A DNA stretch of 64,000 nt from Ascaphus truei. Its lineage: Eukaryota > Chordata > Amphibia > Anura > Ascaphidae. Numbering within the stretch: position 1 is the first letter of the stretch; each line of letters opens with the position of its first letter. The translations under genes were made by a program, and so were the position numbers. The stretch is taken from positions 22,286,603-22,350,602 of the forward strand of contig CM071579.1 of the NCBI GenBank assembly GCA_036426205.1, given 5' to 3'. Positions 33,777 through 45,201 of the stretch are shown one piece after another. The notes under the pieces are model-generated. The model was given only the letters and a program-made list of their open reading frames with translations. It was not told where the DNA came from and did not search any database.

Positions 33777-34928
33777 TGTAGCCCTTGTACCCCCTTAGTA
33801 CAGAAACTACCTGTGCTGCTGTCACCTGTTGGCTAGCAGGAGGCCTGAGCCTATGCCACTGGGAGCCTGGGATACACTTAATTCACGGTGCAGTGCCACC
33901 ACCAGCGAGGGATCCCAGCGTAGTGGAAGTAGCCTCTCACCGGAACCAATATACACAATAATTACACACGGTTATATAAGAGCAGTGTTTACTAAACACA
34001 TGTTATGCATGTACCATCATCATAACATAGCCCTCAAGGTATAACCCAGCAATAATACCTTCCCGGTGACTTTCCCAAAGTACTGGACCCCTGAGTGTCC
34101 ACAAGCTAGTCCCGCCCCAAAAAGTGTATGTGGGATAGCGCGCTTCCCTGTGTTGGGGCCCGTTGGTGCACGTGGTTATTACCTCTCTGGTCTCAGTCCA
34201 GACCAGGACAAATAGTAGAGCTCCTTAGGTCAGCGACGTGGTTCCGCGCCAGAATCTGCTGCTCCTTTCCTGGGTGGATCCTTAGGCTGATGCCTCTTGA
34301 GGGAATTCCAGCTGGATGGTACCCCTATAAATAGTCTCTATTAATGAGTCTCAATCGGCTCCCATGCAACAGGCAGCACTTCTCTTTCAGGCAATGTCCT
34401 GCAGCATATCTCTCACTATTACTACTGTGAATAGGTCCCTATCTGAGGCCTTTCCCTACAGTACTCACTGCACACAGTATCTACTGGGAGTCAGGGGATC
34501 TAACTGGGACCTTGGGGGGTATCTTGCCTAGTCCAAGAGAGCACTGCTCCCTGGACCCTTCCTGGACACTCTCTGTCCAGATCCTGACTGACCTCTGCAC
34601 TCCCAGCATGCAATATGTATCTCTTTCCCTTCCAGGGGAAACAGCCGTCCTTTTTGGCTGTTGTGGGTCACATGGTGCCATCTCCCTAAGCAGTATTGGA
34701 GTTGTACTCCCTGACGATCTTCTGCTGTATTGTTACCACGTGCGCTAACTGCACTGCGCATGCGCGACTCAACAATGGCCACTGCAACCTTCTTTACGCA
34801 TGCGCGAACCTTCGTGATGCGTGAGCACCTCAACATGGCGGCGCCCTGCGAAAGGAGCCGTCGGCGAGCCCGTCGCCCTCTGCCGATATATCATACGTAT
34901 ATACCAGTTTTTAACTGCGGAAGTTACA
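33777..34928 (-). mobile_element. LTR, reversed copy of the TGTAG...TACA family
   Basis: Ends TGTAGCCC (left) and GTTACA (right). Contains TCAGTCCAGACCAGG and CCTCTCACCGGAA segments shared with 45202-46113. Flanking four bases are TAAG and TAGC, so the duplication is not exact or an edge is off. Confidence 0.6.
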
Positions 34929-34929
34929 T

Positions 34930-37440
34930 AGCTTATGCTTAGTATATTAACCCCTTCAGGGTATATTTCACAGAACATTTGAATGCATTTAGCATAGGGA
35001 CCTGCTGTTGAGACTTACCTTGCATTGGTTAGCAGGCTTGGCATTATTTGTAACCAAAAGTCTCCTTTGTCTTACAGATTTAGTTCTCACTATTTATATT
35101 TGTTTCCCCATTTATTGATATCCCAATGGGAGAAGTTCAGGGATTCACTTAGTTTTTTCACATATGTACTGTATGGCCAATCCTTTCTCCAGCAGCATGC
35201 TCCTTACATGAAGAAGCCCAGTGAATATATATTTATTTTACACAAGGTTGTCTTGTTGTCATTTAAAGCCCTACATAATGAGGGTATGGTTCCCTATACG
35301 CCCATTCACTCACTTTGATCCACAGGTGAAGGACTGTTAACAGCTCTTAGAATGTCTTTGATATCATTTGGGGCCAGAGCTTTGAACTCTGTTGATCATC
35401 CTCCGTGGACTGACCCTTTAAGTACTGATACATTAGGGCCAAGATGACTTAAATATGCCATCTTTTAAATTAGGGAGAACAGGGAAGTCAGGGCCAAAAG
35501 GCTTTCTGTAATTTCTTCACTAAAACATTTTCTATGAAGAACAATTATCATTGCTTGTTTACCACTGTGATTAAGAGACACGAGAAACTGGAGATAGTAT
35601 CGCCAAGCTCCTATTGTGTAGTATAAAGCCAAGGGAAACACTGGCCATTGTATTTGAGTGGCCTCATTTGAATGGAATTTGTGTTTAACATGTTTGTTAC
35701 ATATTTATTTGAAAGAAAAGACATATTGTTATCAGACTGTAGTTGTTATCATACAAGCTCAGCATTTAGTTTGGGAACGCTGGGCCCTGAAGCGATCAGC
35801 ATCTGTTTGGCATCTAATTAGATGTATACCTGTATCAGCGAGTTGTGTTTGGATCAACTGGAAGTCAAGCTGTGCCCCTAATCTGACCCCATCATAGCCC
35901 CTTCACTGCTGAGGGGTCTGCAAATGATTGCTATCCCACCTAGCAGGTGTGAACTAATTTCCTGTGTTTTGCTGAACTTTGTATAAAAGGACTCATTTGA
36001 ATTATTATAACAATATTTTTAATTTCCCAGTGTGCGTGTCTTCAAATAAGGGGGGCACAGAGACACGGTATTACTGTTGTCTGACACGTGGAGGTGGATG
36101 CACTTACATACTTACTTAAGGATGTACCGTACACAAATGAATCATGAACAATTTAATGGAAAATGAGACCGAACTGGGAATTAATGATATTAATAAAACT
36201 CAACCCAAAGTCTTTAAATTAGTGAGACAAACAAACTAAACCTTTTGCGCATGTTGACAAAATCACAGTTTTTGATGGCAATTTTTGTTCACCAAAAATC
36301 CCATAAATCCATTCTTTATCCTCCCCACATGTTGATAATATTTTGTCAAAATGATTAGGAATGTTGATGAACTGACAGCAGCAGCAAGTGTTAAGGTAAG
36401 CTAAAAAAATGGAAAACATTAAGAAACGTTTCTTTTTTTATTGTGTGAACGTCAGAGAGGCGCGGGCACACTTTCTCACCTTTGCACAGCAATATCGGCG
36501 TGATCGTTTGCTTAGGAATAATACTTCTCTGTACGTTACACCGCATAGGAAAGGGCTTCCGCATTGTTCTTATGGAAATTGTGTTTCAGTCACAAAATGA
36601 ACATTTCTTCACTGCCAATGTCTCCCTGATATACATTTTATTTATTGAGGTGGACAACAACTCAACTCAATAGGCTGCAGATAGTCAGGGAAGAGAGAAT
36701 ATTAGTTGTGTTACTGCCAACTTTTCATTCTTTATGTCTTTCATATTCCATGTAGCCATATGTATCTAAACCGCCACAATCTTTGCTTATATTATTCACA
36801 ATAAAATACACCATTGAATTGCACAGACATTGGGAGTTTGCATGTCTTTATAGCCTAAGACATACCAAACAGCTGCTGGATATATTGATAAACAGATTGG
36901 ATTAAAGGCTTTTGCAACCCTGTTCCTATTCATATAAAAAGTCACAATAGCCATTTATTGTCAGAATAAATTATCTCACAGATTTGTAATTCAAATAAAT
37001 GATCGTCTTAACTGTATTTGCATGATAATACATGCTTGTAATTTATTTATACAACTGATATTTATTTTACAACAATACTAGCGTTCTCCTGCCTTACACA
37101 AATATAATATGTGGATCCTTTTATTGGCTTTGCATTGAAGGTCCTTTGGCAGAGAGTGGCCGGAGAAAGCTCGGTTTAAAACGAGATACATTGTACGCCA
37201 CATTCTAACTTCAGATTCAGATTTATTTTTTTCCGCACGGCTCACAAAATTGGATTGTCAGTCACCTTATATTGTTTGGCTCTTTATTCTCATTGGGAGA
37301 ATAATCCCGATTGTCTCCTGTGGCTGTAATATCTGAAATGATGTCCAGTGACTTGGCCAAAGCCCTTTCTGGAATTTCTGTCCATGTCAAGATGTGTCCA
37401 CCCTGTGAGCAGCATTTTATTTATCTTGGTCTAGTAAACA
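34930..37440. other. No gene recognised
   Basis: About 2.5 kb. A frame at 35025-35318 contains ILHKVVLLSFKALHN, faintly similar to an L2/CR1 RT segment, but this is too weak to call. Otherwise AT-rich and featureless. Confidence 0.35.
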
Positions 37441-37456
37441 CTTTATTATACAAATG

Positions 37457-37710
37457 AAAGGGGGCGAAGGAGAGAGGGGGAGGGAGAGAGGGGGAGGGAG
37501 AGGGGGCAAGAGCAAGGGAGACAGCGAAAGAGGAGGAGAGAGAGAGAGAGAGAACTGGAAAGAGAGAGGGGGAGAGAGAGGGAGGAAGAGGGGGTGAGAA
37601 AGAGAGGGTGGAGAGAGAGGGAGAGAGAAAAAGAGAGAGAAAAAGAGAGAGAGAAAGAGAGAGAGAGGGAGGGGGAGAGAGAGAGTAAGACGGAGGGATA
37701 GGGAGAGAGC
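37457..37710. repeat. GA-rich low-complexity tract
   Basis: GAGAGAGGGGGAGGGAGAG-type purine tract of about 250 bp. The Ser/Leu/Pro ORF on the other strand is an artefact. Confidence 0.95.
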
Positions 37711-37810
37711 TAATTAATAGGATATGCAAAGATTATTTAAATGACTCCTGTTAGCAAATATCCCAAATGATCTCAGGTGTGCTCCATTTTTGTGGGGATA
37801 TATATATATA

Positions 37811-38061
37811 TACCCAATATCAAAGAATCTGGAGCACTCACAAATTCAAAAAATACAATTTAATGAAGTAACACAGGCATCGGGAGGTAATCACAGAAAA
37901 AATAAGCAAGTTTCGGACCCTGGGGGGAGCGTGAGAAAGGACCGTAAGGTCCGAAACTTTGCTTCTTTTTTCTGTGATTACCCCCCGATGCCTGTGTTAC
38001 TTCATTAAATTGTATTTTTTGAATTTTTGAGTGCTCCAAATTCTTTGATATTGGGTATTTA
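37811..38061. mobile_element. 250-bp foldback element with hammerhead-like loop
   Basis: The left arm from CCCAATATCAAAGAATCTGG pairs nearly perfectly with the right arm ending CCAAATTCTTTGATATTGGG (arms of about 110 bp). The centre has GGACCGTAAGGTCCGAAAC preceded by GTGAGAA, which resembles a decayed hammerhead core (CUGAGGA, stem II, GAAAC). Non-coding. Confidence 0.75.
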
Positions 38062-38865
38062 TCTATTTTTGTTGCTGGATGGTGATCCTGGTCGCACTGT
38101 GAGCACCCCGACTGATCAGATAAGTTTTTTCCTTTTACTTTTTCCCTTTGAGTGCCCTGAACATTTCTGTTATTGAGATATTATATATATATATATATAC
38201 ATATATACATATACAGCTCAACCCCGTTATAGCGTGATCCGCTTTAACGCGGATCCGCATATAACGCGGTTTGAGCGTGGACCCCGAATTTAAAAAAAAA
38301 AATTAAGTTTTTTTTTTTGCACACACATTGCACACTGCATACATTGCTCAAAACATCCAGGGGGAGCATGTGGGGAGATAAGAGAACAATATATACAATA
38401 TTAGTGCAGACGTCAAGTATTGTATGGATATAGAAGCAATGTCTTGGCTCTTATGGTTGATCTACTCACAGGAGCAAGGTGATATTCTGAGCAGTTGGCA
38501 AATTGGGTTGCCACCCTTGAAGATATCTATGAGCTGTACCCCCCTAGCGATTCTCCGTCGGCAGTGTGTGTATAGAGAGAGGGAGAAAACTACATAGTGC
38601 GATCAATATGATAGTTTATATTTGAAAAAACACAATAAAAATGCGCACTTACAATTTGCACAAAGGTTAAAAGCATGTATCACAATATGTGAATGGAGGA
38701 TCTCCCGAAACAGCTCACCGCCTCCTACAGGTCAGTCTGCTGGCTTCCACAGCTCTGCGTCCTGGACCGGAGCTTCCTTCTGCGCGCCCGTCTGCAAGAT
38801 GTGACGTCACTGCATTCAGAGCTGGTTCTACGGATCGTCTCCAAGACCAAAATTGGTCCACTGGT

Positions 38866-38925
38866 AAAACTCTACGCGTTTCGCCTCAGCTACCAAACTG
38901 TTTCTCGGCTTCGTCAGGAGTATGA
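38866..38925 (-). ncRNA. Hammerhead ribozyme motif (Penelope-associated)
   Basis: On the - strand: stem I strand ACTC, core CTGACGA (38917-38911), stem II beginning AGCC and closing GGC, core GAAA, a very short stem III (ACGCGT), cleavage triplet GTA, then GAGT, which pairs perfectly with ACTC. All core bases are present. The short stem III is typical of Penelope-type I hammerheads, which may work as dimers. It lies about 1 kb downstream of Penelope coding sequence on the same strand. Confidence 0.7.
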
Positions 38926-39861
38926 TCTGTGTTCTATTGGTGGCTATTTATACATATTTTATCAATTAAAAAACGGCTTAATTAATTAGCCCAGATTGCA
39001 CTGGGGAGTCATTATTGGAATCAAATAGGAATATAGTAATGTAGTAAACATAGGTACATACATAACATTGGAACATGGGGAAATTGCACTCTATTGATTA
39101 CATACAATGTGTTTGACAATATTGATTACATATCAATAACAATTCAACCCTTAGTGGGTTTTATAACATGTCACCAGGAAAATGCTCATAATTACTGATG
39201 TTTGGCAATGCAGGCATATCGAATGCACAATGCATATATAGATAAAAAAGTAAAAAACCCATAATATAAATGGGAGGGAAAATAAGGATTAATACTACAA
39301 TAGATGCTAATACTGGCCCTATTGGTTTGAGGGAGTTGATGACAGGTTAATACGTTCTTGAGCTCTGTTGGTAATTAGCAGAAGTATTGGCATACCATTA
39401 TGCCTATATTTATCTAATGGAAGGTCAAAAAAGAGACTAATGAGGTTTTTACAAAAGATGTCATGGTTCATCAAAAAATGACAAAAAATGTTTTTCTAAG
39501 ACACTTCATGCCACATTGAGGGATACTTAACTCATATGTGTTTATTAGTGTGTATACTTAACTCATATTCTTAATGTCTAATTATTAGAGGGTAGGGCTG
39601 ATGTTACTGTGCTTACTGATCACACAAATGAAAAAAGGATGTGCTGCAGTGATCAAAAATGTGGCGTGGGGGTGATCTATTGAGCAAACCATTGCAGTGA
39701 CATATCATTTACATAAAATAGTGCATATAGAATGAATATATAGCTAATGACAAAGACACATTTTAGAGACTAATAGCCATTCCTGGAGGTAGATCTGAAA
39801 CGAAAAGCAGGTGAGAGCAACGAGGGAGCAGAGGCAAAAAACAACTTTTACATTGACAGAT

Positions 39862-39983
39862 GTTTTAATTCAAAAAAGGGGTGATATCTATCTCAGCGTT
39901 TAGTCCTCTTGGGGCTAGTGTTTTGAGACGGTGAATCCAGAAGGTTTCTCATATATTTCATCCACGAAGTAGCGCCTGTTTTT
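39862..39983 (-). pseudogene. Penelope-like element C-terminus
   Basis: On the - strand one frame reads FWIHRLKTLAPRGLNAEID, the conserved end of the GIY-YIG-containing ORF of Penelope-like elements. A frameshift separates it from RRYFVDEIYEK just upstream. The element is truncated at about 39983, where a CA-rich repeat begins. Its 3' region with a hammerhead extends toward 38866. Confidence 0.75.
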
Positions 39984-39999
39984 TCACTCTTTTTCACAC

Positions 40000-40262
40000 T
40001 GCATACATTCACAGCACACTGCATACACTCACAGCACACTGCATACATTCACAGCACACTGCACACACTCACAGCACACTGCACACACTCACAGCACACT
40101 GCACACACTCACAGCACACTGCACACACTCACAGCACACTGCACACACACACATTCACAGCACACTGCACACACACACACTGACACACACACAGCATACT
40201 GCACAGCACACTGCACACACTCATAGCACAAACTCACAGCACACTGCATACATTCACAGCAC
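40000..40262. repeat. CA-rich 20-bp tandem repeat
   Basis: Units of about 20 bp (CACAGCACACTGCACACACT). Similar sequence resumes at 40955-41040 after the inserted inverted-repeat element, so it was probably one array. Confidence 0.85.
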
Positions 40263-40840
40263 ACTGGGGGAGGACACAAAGCGCAATATTCCTCTCCAAG
40301 GTGGAAAGTCACTGGGAATCTCAATTTGAAATGAGCAGCATATGTAAAGAAAAACACCCCTTGAAGAAGTCCGCCCTATCGGACGAAATGCGTAGGGTTT
40401 TTTCCTGTGTGCTCAGACTTTGTGAAGCAGTCAGCTCCCCTTTGCCGTGAGATCAGCTGTGCAGGTGTTTTGCATCTTCCTGCCTGTGCGTCCTGCATTG
40501 CCTTGACTACCACGGAGCCCGATGATCCTCCTCTATTGCTGGAATGCTGAGAGAGCTGGGCCGTGACGTCAGACGCCGTCTGCATGTGGAAGGGTGGATG
40601 TGTAGCAGCTGACCGGAGCATTCTACTGCATCTGAACCCAGAGTGGTTAAATTGCCTTTATTATTCCTGGAGCATGTGAGTGTATTGGAGCCTCCTTGCT
40701 TGAGTGTTTTTATTAATTAAATTGTGTTGCACTATATGTTTTCTTTTTTCTTTACATATGCTGCTCATTTCAAATTGAGATTCCCAGTGACTTTACACCT
40801 TGGAGAGGAATATTGCGCGTTGTGTCCTCCCCCAGACGTT
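40262..40840. mobile_element. Inverted-repeat element carrying a hammerhead motif
   Basis: About 85-bp inverted arms (GGACACAAAGCGCAATATTC at 40270; complement ending near 40830) enclose about 400 bp. Sequence flanking it on both sides is the CA-rich repeat, so it inserted there. The hammerhead motif sits just inside the left arm. Non-coding; possibly a non-autonomous Penelope relative. Confidence 0.7.
40347..40406 (+). ncRNA. Hammerhead ribozyme motif, one core change
   Basis: Stem I ACACCCC pairs partly with GGGTTTT. The core reads TTGAAGA (first core C is T). Stem II is GTCCG-CCCTAT-CGGAC. Core GAAA, short stem III ATGCGT, cleavage triplet GTA. The C3-to-U change would be expected to reduce or abolish cleavage. 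Confidence 0.6.
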
Positions 40841-41349
40841 ACTTTGGGTGATTATGAAATCACACACACCAGCTGCATCTCCTCTTGGTGATATTAATTT
40901 TGTTTTTTTAATATTATATATACTGTTAAGGTTTGCGCTTACTTTCCTTGCACCACTCACAGCACACTGCACACACATACACTGACACACTGACACACAC
41001 ACACAGCCCCACACAGTCAAATACACACACACACACACAGAGACACACTGTCTCTTTAAGGGAGCTTGCTCTCGTAAGACGGAAGCAGAAGCAGGAAGCG
41101 GAGACAGGGAGAAGAGCTGCCAGATGCCGGGTAAGTGCTGTGTGCTGTTGCCGCTGCACCACCGGGTCTGGGAATGCTGGGAGAGTTCTCAGCTTTCCCC
41201 CTCTGGCAGACACGGTATCACCACAAAAAAAATAAATATATAAAAACATAAAAATTTAGGCGGCCATTTTTTTCCGCTACCCCGTTTATAACGCGGTGGT
41301 CGCGGGTGGCCCCCGATGACCATGCTATAATGGGGTTAAGCTGTATATA

Positions 41350-43285
41350 TATATTTATATATATCACTGGAACACCTGGGCAGTTTGTATTAAAGTGTGC
41401 AAATTGAATGTCAGTAGGAATTGAAAGTGCCGGCAAAATCGCATACAGTACATTAAAATTCGCTTTCGAATATTTCTTTCGCGAATCAAATTTTCTCCAA
41501 AACTCAGCGAATAGTTTGCAGTTCTCTAACGTACACTAAACAAATAGCAGAAAAATGCACCATCTAACAAAGTGTTGTATTTTAAGTCAAGTATCAATTT
41601 CAACTTTAATTGCCCTTATTGCAAATATACTTCAAAAGAAAGAACTCTTAGGTCTGGATGCAAAATGTAAAGGGAATTTATCAAAGTCCATTTCGTTCTT
41701 TGGGCTTTTTTTCTTTTAATAAATCTGGTACAGTCAGCTGGAACCCTAACGTTCATACACACACCCTTTACCGCCGCCAGAAGCATGGTTAATTACTGAA
41801 TTCCTGATTGACATAGATTCCCTTAACTGCGATTAACATGCAAGAATTGAAAAGTCTTCTCAAGCCAAAAAGAGTAGCTACTCAAATGTGTATTAATTTC
41901 ATTCTCTGCTGGACAGATCCACTAGATTAACTCTCACTAGTGTGACCAGAGGAGAGCTCAATTTAAGGATGTACAACGATTTGTCTTATTTTTCTTTTTA
42001 ATATTATTATTATTATTATGTTTTCTTCTCGGTTAAACAAACCCTATAAAACCCATTACAGTACTATAATTCAAACCCCAAAGATAATGATATCCCCCTA
42101 ATATCCCACTATACGTGTTGGTGCTATTCCAGAATGTGTGATGGTGTCTATTGGTGCTGAAAATTGTTATATGGTGTAGCACCACTTAACAAACATGGGC
42201 CATAATCCTCATTATGTTAGGCTGCCACATTACTGCTTAGATTGTCAATTCAAGAATGGATTCCTTCCCTCTCACATTGTTTCCTTTCCTTTCAGTAGAC
42301 TGTGCCCTTGTATTGTTGTAATGTGCCATTATTGTTACCAGCTTTTTAACTTATATTGTCCATACTATAACCCTGTATCCCTAGATCAAAACTCCAAGGC
42401 ATACCCATGACACAAATGGTCAGTGTAATTATGATATCTGATAGAATATGTTTTTGTTATAGCTGTAACAATGCTCAGTGTGTGTGTGTGTATACAGTAT
42501 GTATGTATCAGCGTTAGAGAAAAGACCTTGTGGTCTGATACGTATGTCGCTCTGGACTTTTGGTGATTGCCTGATGATTTATTGAGATTAAATAATCCTT
42601 TTCCTATTGAGTGCGCTGCGGACTTCATATTTTTGTGTATCTATTAGACTGGTTGGTGTTTCCTGTCTGTATGCAAGCACCTGGATTTCTGATAAGTATA
42701 TATTATTTATTATTTTTGGTTTGTGGCTCTGTGTTTGTGTGCACCCAGCATTATTGTGTGTGTATTATACATACCCTTGAAATATGGGGTCCCACAACGA
42801 CAATACCTTCCCCACATTTGCGTTACTCAGGACACATCAGATTCGTAAGCAGCCCTAGAGGGTGTTTGAGATTATATATATATAAAAACCAATACAGAAA
42901 AAAAGAATCCCCTGATAGCACTCTAGCATACAAAAGAAACAAAATGTATTAATCACAAGTAGACATACATAAGTTAAAAAGGGGAGCGGTGGTGTCCTGC
43001 CTGCTGTGGGATTGTACTAAAACTCCTTAAAGACAAACATAACAAGCTAAAATAGGCTGTTACTAAATTTAAATTAGTCTAAGAGGAGAACATATTACTG
43101 AACTATAATGTGGAAACATGAAATGAAAAGCTGGTATTGAATGCTTAGCACATAAAAATAACTGCACCAAAAAGTAACGAGAGTGTATAAGCAAACCAAT
43201 GTTTGCCTCTAACAACTCAGCCCGGCCGGTCAGTAACTACTGAAATAACAACCCCTATAGTGAGTCAGTGTGTGCATAACAGCAG
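41350..43285. other. No gene recognised
   Basis: About 1.9 kb, AT-rich, with short ATT and TA microsatellites (42005, 42872). No supported coding sequence. Confidence 0.35.
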
Positions 43286-43288
43286 TAC

Positions 43289-43678
43289 TGCTGCGACACA
43301 CTTTATTCGAGCAAATACCCAGTATGTACCTGGCAGATACCTGGAATGCGCCGCTCCTCACCTCTGACAAGCCCCGTTGCGTTTGCCTTCCCAGCCACGG
43401 TTCATGCCTGGCTGACGGGCGGCTGATCTGTTAAATGATAATGATTAGGATTTAATAGGCTGCAATGCTTCGCGTGTCTACCAGATGGCATAAATTCATG
43501 AATTGTAATGCAGTATATATATACTGTGCAGTATTGCAGCCAGCGGGAATAAAATGCTTCAATCCCTGCCTGGAAAATAACGCAATGCACTCGGGCAGAA
43601 AACAGTCACAAACCTCAATACACCCGAGTATACCCGAATTCGTGGGACTAGCCGAGCTCGAATAAAGTGTGTCGCCAG
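43289..43678. mobile_element. MITE with GCGACACACTTTATTCGAGC ends
   Basis: The left arm (43293-43312) and right arm (43656-43675) are exact complements over 20 bp. Interior non-coding. Superfamily and target duplication not resolved. Confidence 0.75.
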
Positions 43679-43734
43679 TGTAATATGCAGTGAATGGAAT
43701 TGGTATAATTTGGCACACACAGAGGTTGACTGAT

Positions 43735-44125
43735 TGACAGATGATATACAATTATTATTCCCATCCCCAGCACCGCCAGTGGGGTTATTATTTACACCTC
43801 ATCGAACTGGTTTTAGCACAGCTTACTGTATTTATATAGGTCTGTTGCAGGCTTCTCTGTGTGTTATTCTGGGAAATGACATGCAAATGAGCACACAGGG
43901 CCACCTTTTGCTTCAAAACAATATGACATGGACCCCTATAAGCTTATGAGTGCTGCATATTACAGCTTTTGAGCAAAGCCTGAGTTAAGATGCATAGCCA
44001 GTAAACCCACCCACAGACAGCCGTTTCGACCTTAATGGGTCTCATCAGTGTGAGGTTGGTTATACTGGCTTTGCAAAATGACGCTTAGGATAGGTTTCAC
44101 CACACTTAGTTAATTTATGGTGTGT
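43735..44125 (-). repeat. Hammerhead repeat, inverted copy
   Basis: Reverse copy of the 44361-44766 unit, including the TGACATGCAAATGAGCACAC segment (43877-43896) and the ribozyme (43993-44074). Together with the copies to the right it forms a head-to-head then tandem arrangement. Confidence 0.75.
43993..44074 (-). ncRNA. Hammerhead ribozyme with long stem I
   Basis: Read on the - strand: AGCCAGTA, an internal loop, CACA, core CTGATGA, stem II GACC-CATTAA-GGTC, core GAAA, stem III AC-GGCT-GT, cleavage triplet GTC, TGTG (pairs with CACA), internal loop, TACTGGCT (pairs with AGCCAGTA). Every invariant core base is present. Predicted cut is after the C at 44016. The internal loop in stem I is where natural type I hammerheads make loop-loop contacts. 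Confidence 0.85.
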
Positions 44126-44143
44126 GTATATATATGCCTAAGA

Positions 44144-44360
44144 CTGCGCTTATAGTGCTGGCGATGCAGCATCGCGGCAAAACAAATGTACTGCCGCCGT
44201 AGCATGCGATTATAGTAAATAACATTTTCAGAGGCTGTCGCCACGTGACAGCCTCGGAACCAATCAAAGACCTGGTCGCCAGAAAGCGAATTACAACTTT
44301 TGCTACTGGCGACGGGTGACGTCATCCGTCGCATCGCTGTCGTGCGCACTATAAGCGCGG
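44144..44360. mobile_element. hAT-like MITE with 7-8 bp duplication
   Basis: Ends CTGCGCTTATAGTG and CACTATAAGCGCGG. CCTAAGA flanks both sides (44137-44143, 44361-44367). 217 bp, non-coding. It inserted inside the hammerhead repeat: CCTAAGACA also occurs uninterrupted at the next unit start (44767). Confidence 0.8.
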
Positions 44361-44880
44361 CCTAAGACACAAGAATGTGCTCACAAGTGATCTTTTTATT
44401 TGCTGTATGCAATACGGTGGAGGTTTGTTGCCTTTTTCACCCACCAGAACTTAAAACGTAGTGGTAAACCCTACAGTCTTGAAAATTGCAAAGCCAGCAG
44501 TACAACCAACTTCACACTGATGATACCCATTAAGGTTGAAACATGTCTGTGAGTGGTTTCTCTGGCTTTGCATCTGATTCCCATGCTGTGCTTTAAAGCT
44601 GTGTTAAGAGCGAGCATTAGCTTATATGGGCTCCATGTAATAATGTTTTTTCAGACAAAAGGTGACACATTGTGTGCTCATTTGCATGTCACTTCACAGA
44701 ATACCTTGCTGCAGTGGAAGCACTGTATGCTGGGTGATAATGGTGAAAGACAGGGTTGCAAACCTGCCTAAGACATGTGAATGTGCTCACAAGTGACCTT
44801 TTTATTTGCTACTGTATATGCAATATGGTAGAGGTTTCTTGTTGCATTTTTCAACCACCATAACTTAAAACACACTATAT
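44361..44880 (+). repeat. Hammerhead repeat, tandem copies (about 406-bp period)
   Basis: GAATGTGCTCACAAGTGA and TTTTTATTTGCT at about 44373-44402 recur at about 44779-44808, giving a period near 406 bp. One full unit with ribozyme is followed by a partial second unit ending in TA-rich sequence. Confidence 0.75.
44488..44571 (+). ncRNA. Hammerhead ribozyme with 10-bp stem I end
   Basis: GCAAAGCCAG (44488-44497) pairs perfectly with CTGGCTTTGC (44562-44571). CACA pairs with TGTG next to the core. Core CTGATGA (44517-44523), stem II TACC-CATTAA-GGTT (three good pairs), core GAAA, stem III AC-AT-GT, cleavage triplet GTC (44545-44547). All core bases intact. Stem II has lost one pair relative to the copy at 43993. 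Confidence 0.8.
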
Positions 44881-45201
44881 ATATATATATACATATATTA
44901 TATAATATATTATATAATATCCTAAAATATAAAAATTATATAGAAGTGAATGAGTTATCTAGTGACAGCTGTGAAGTAGAATTTCTGTGTGCCAGGTGTT
45001 CAAAATTAAGGACAGTTATAGATGCCAACTATGCCAAGGTCATTGCTATATACACTGAGAGTCAATTGCCGTTGGTAATGAAGTTGGAATCTGTAGGAGC
45101 TTGTTTTGTACGCGGGCAAATCCAGCAGAGCACATTTGTTTCCCTTAAGGGTACAATTTACATTGCCCTGCAATTCTATAGCAAGCATGATCTCTTCCAC
45201 C

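Larger units (their letters stand above)
38214..41343. mobile_element. Tigger-like Tc1/mariner element with nested inserts
   Basis: The left end CAGCTCAACCCCGTTATAGC and right end (complement CAGCTTAACCCCATTATAGC) match over about 20 bp. Both are flanked by TA (38212-38213, 41344-41345). CAG plus AACCCCGTTATA-type ends and TA duplication fit the Tigger/pogo group. No transposase ORF. The 3.1-kb span contains other elements: a Penelope remnant (38.86-39.98 kb), a CA-rich 20-bp repeat (40.0-40.26 kb) and an inverted-repeat element with a hammerhead motif (40.26-40.84 kb). Confidence 0.75.

Noticed and set aside
35025..35318. ORF with ILHKVVLLSFKALHN, perhaps an L2/CR1 RT piece
   Set aside because: Similarity is confined to a short hydrophobic stretch without flanking RT motifs.
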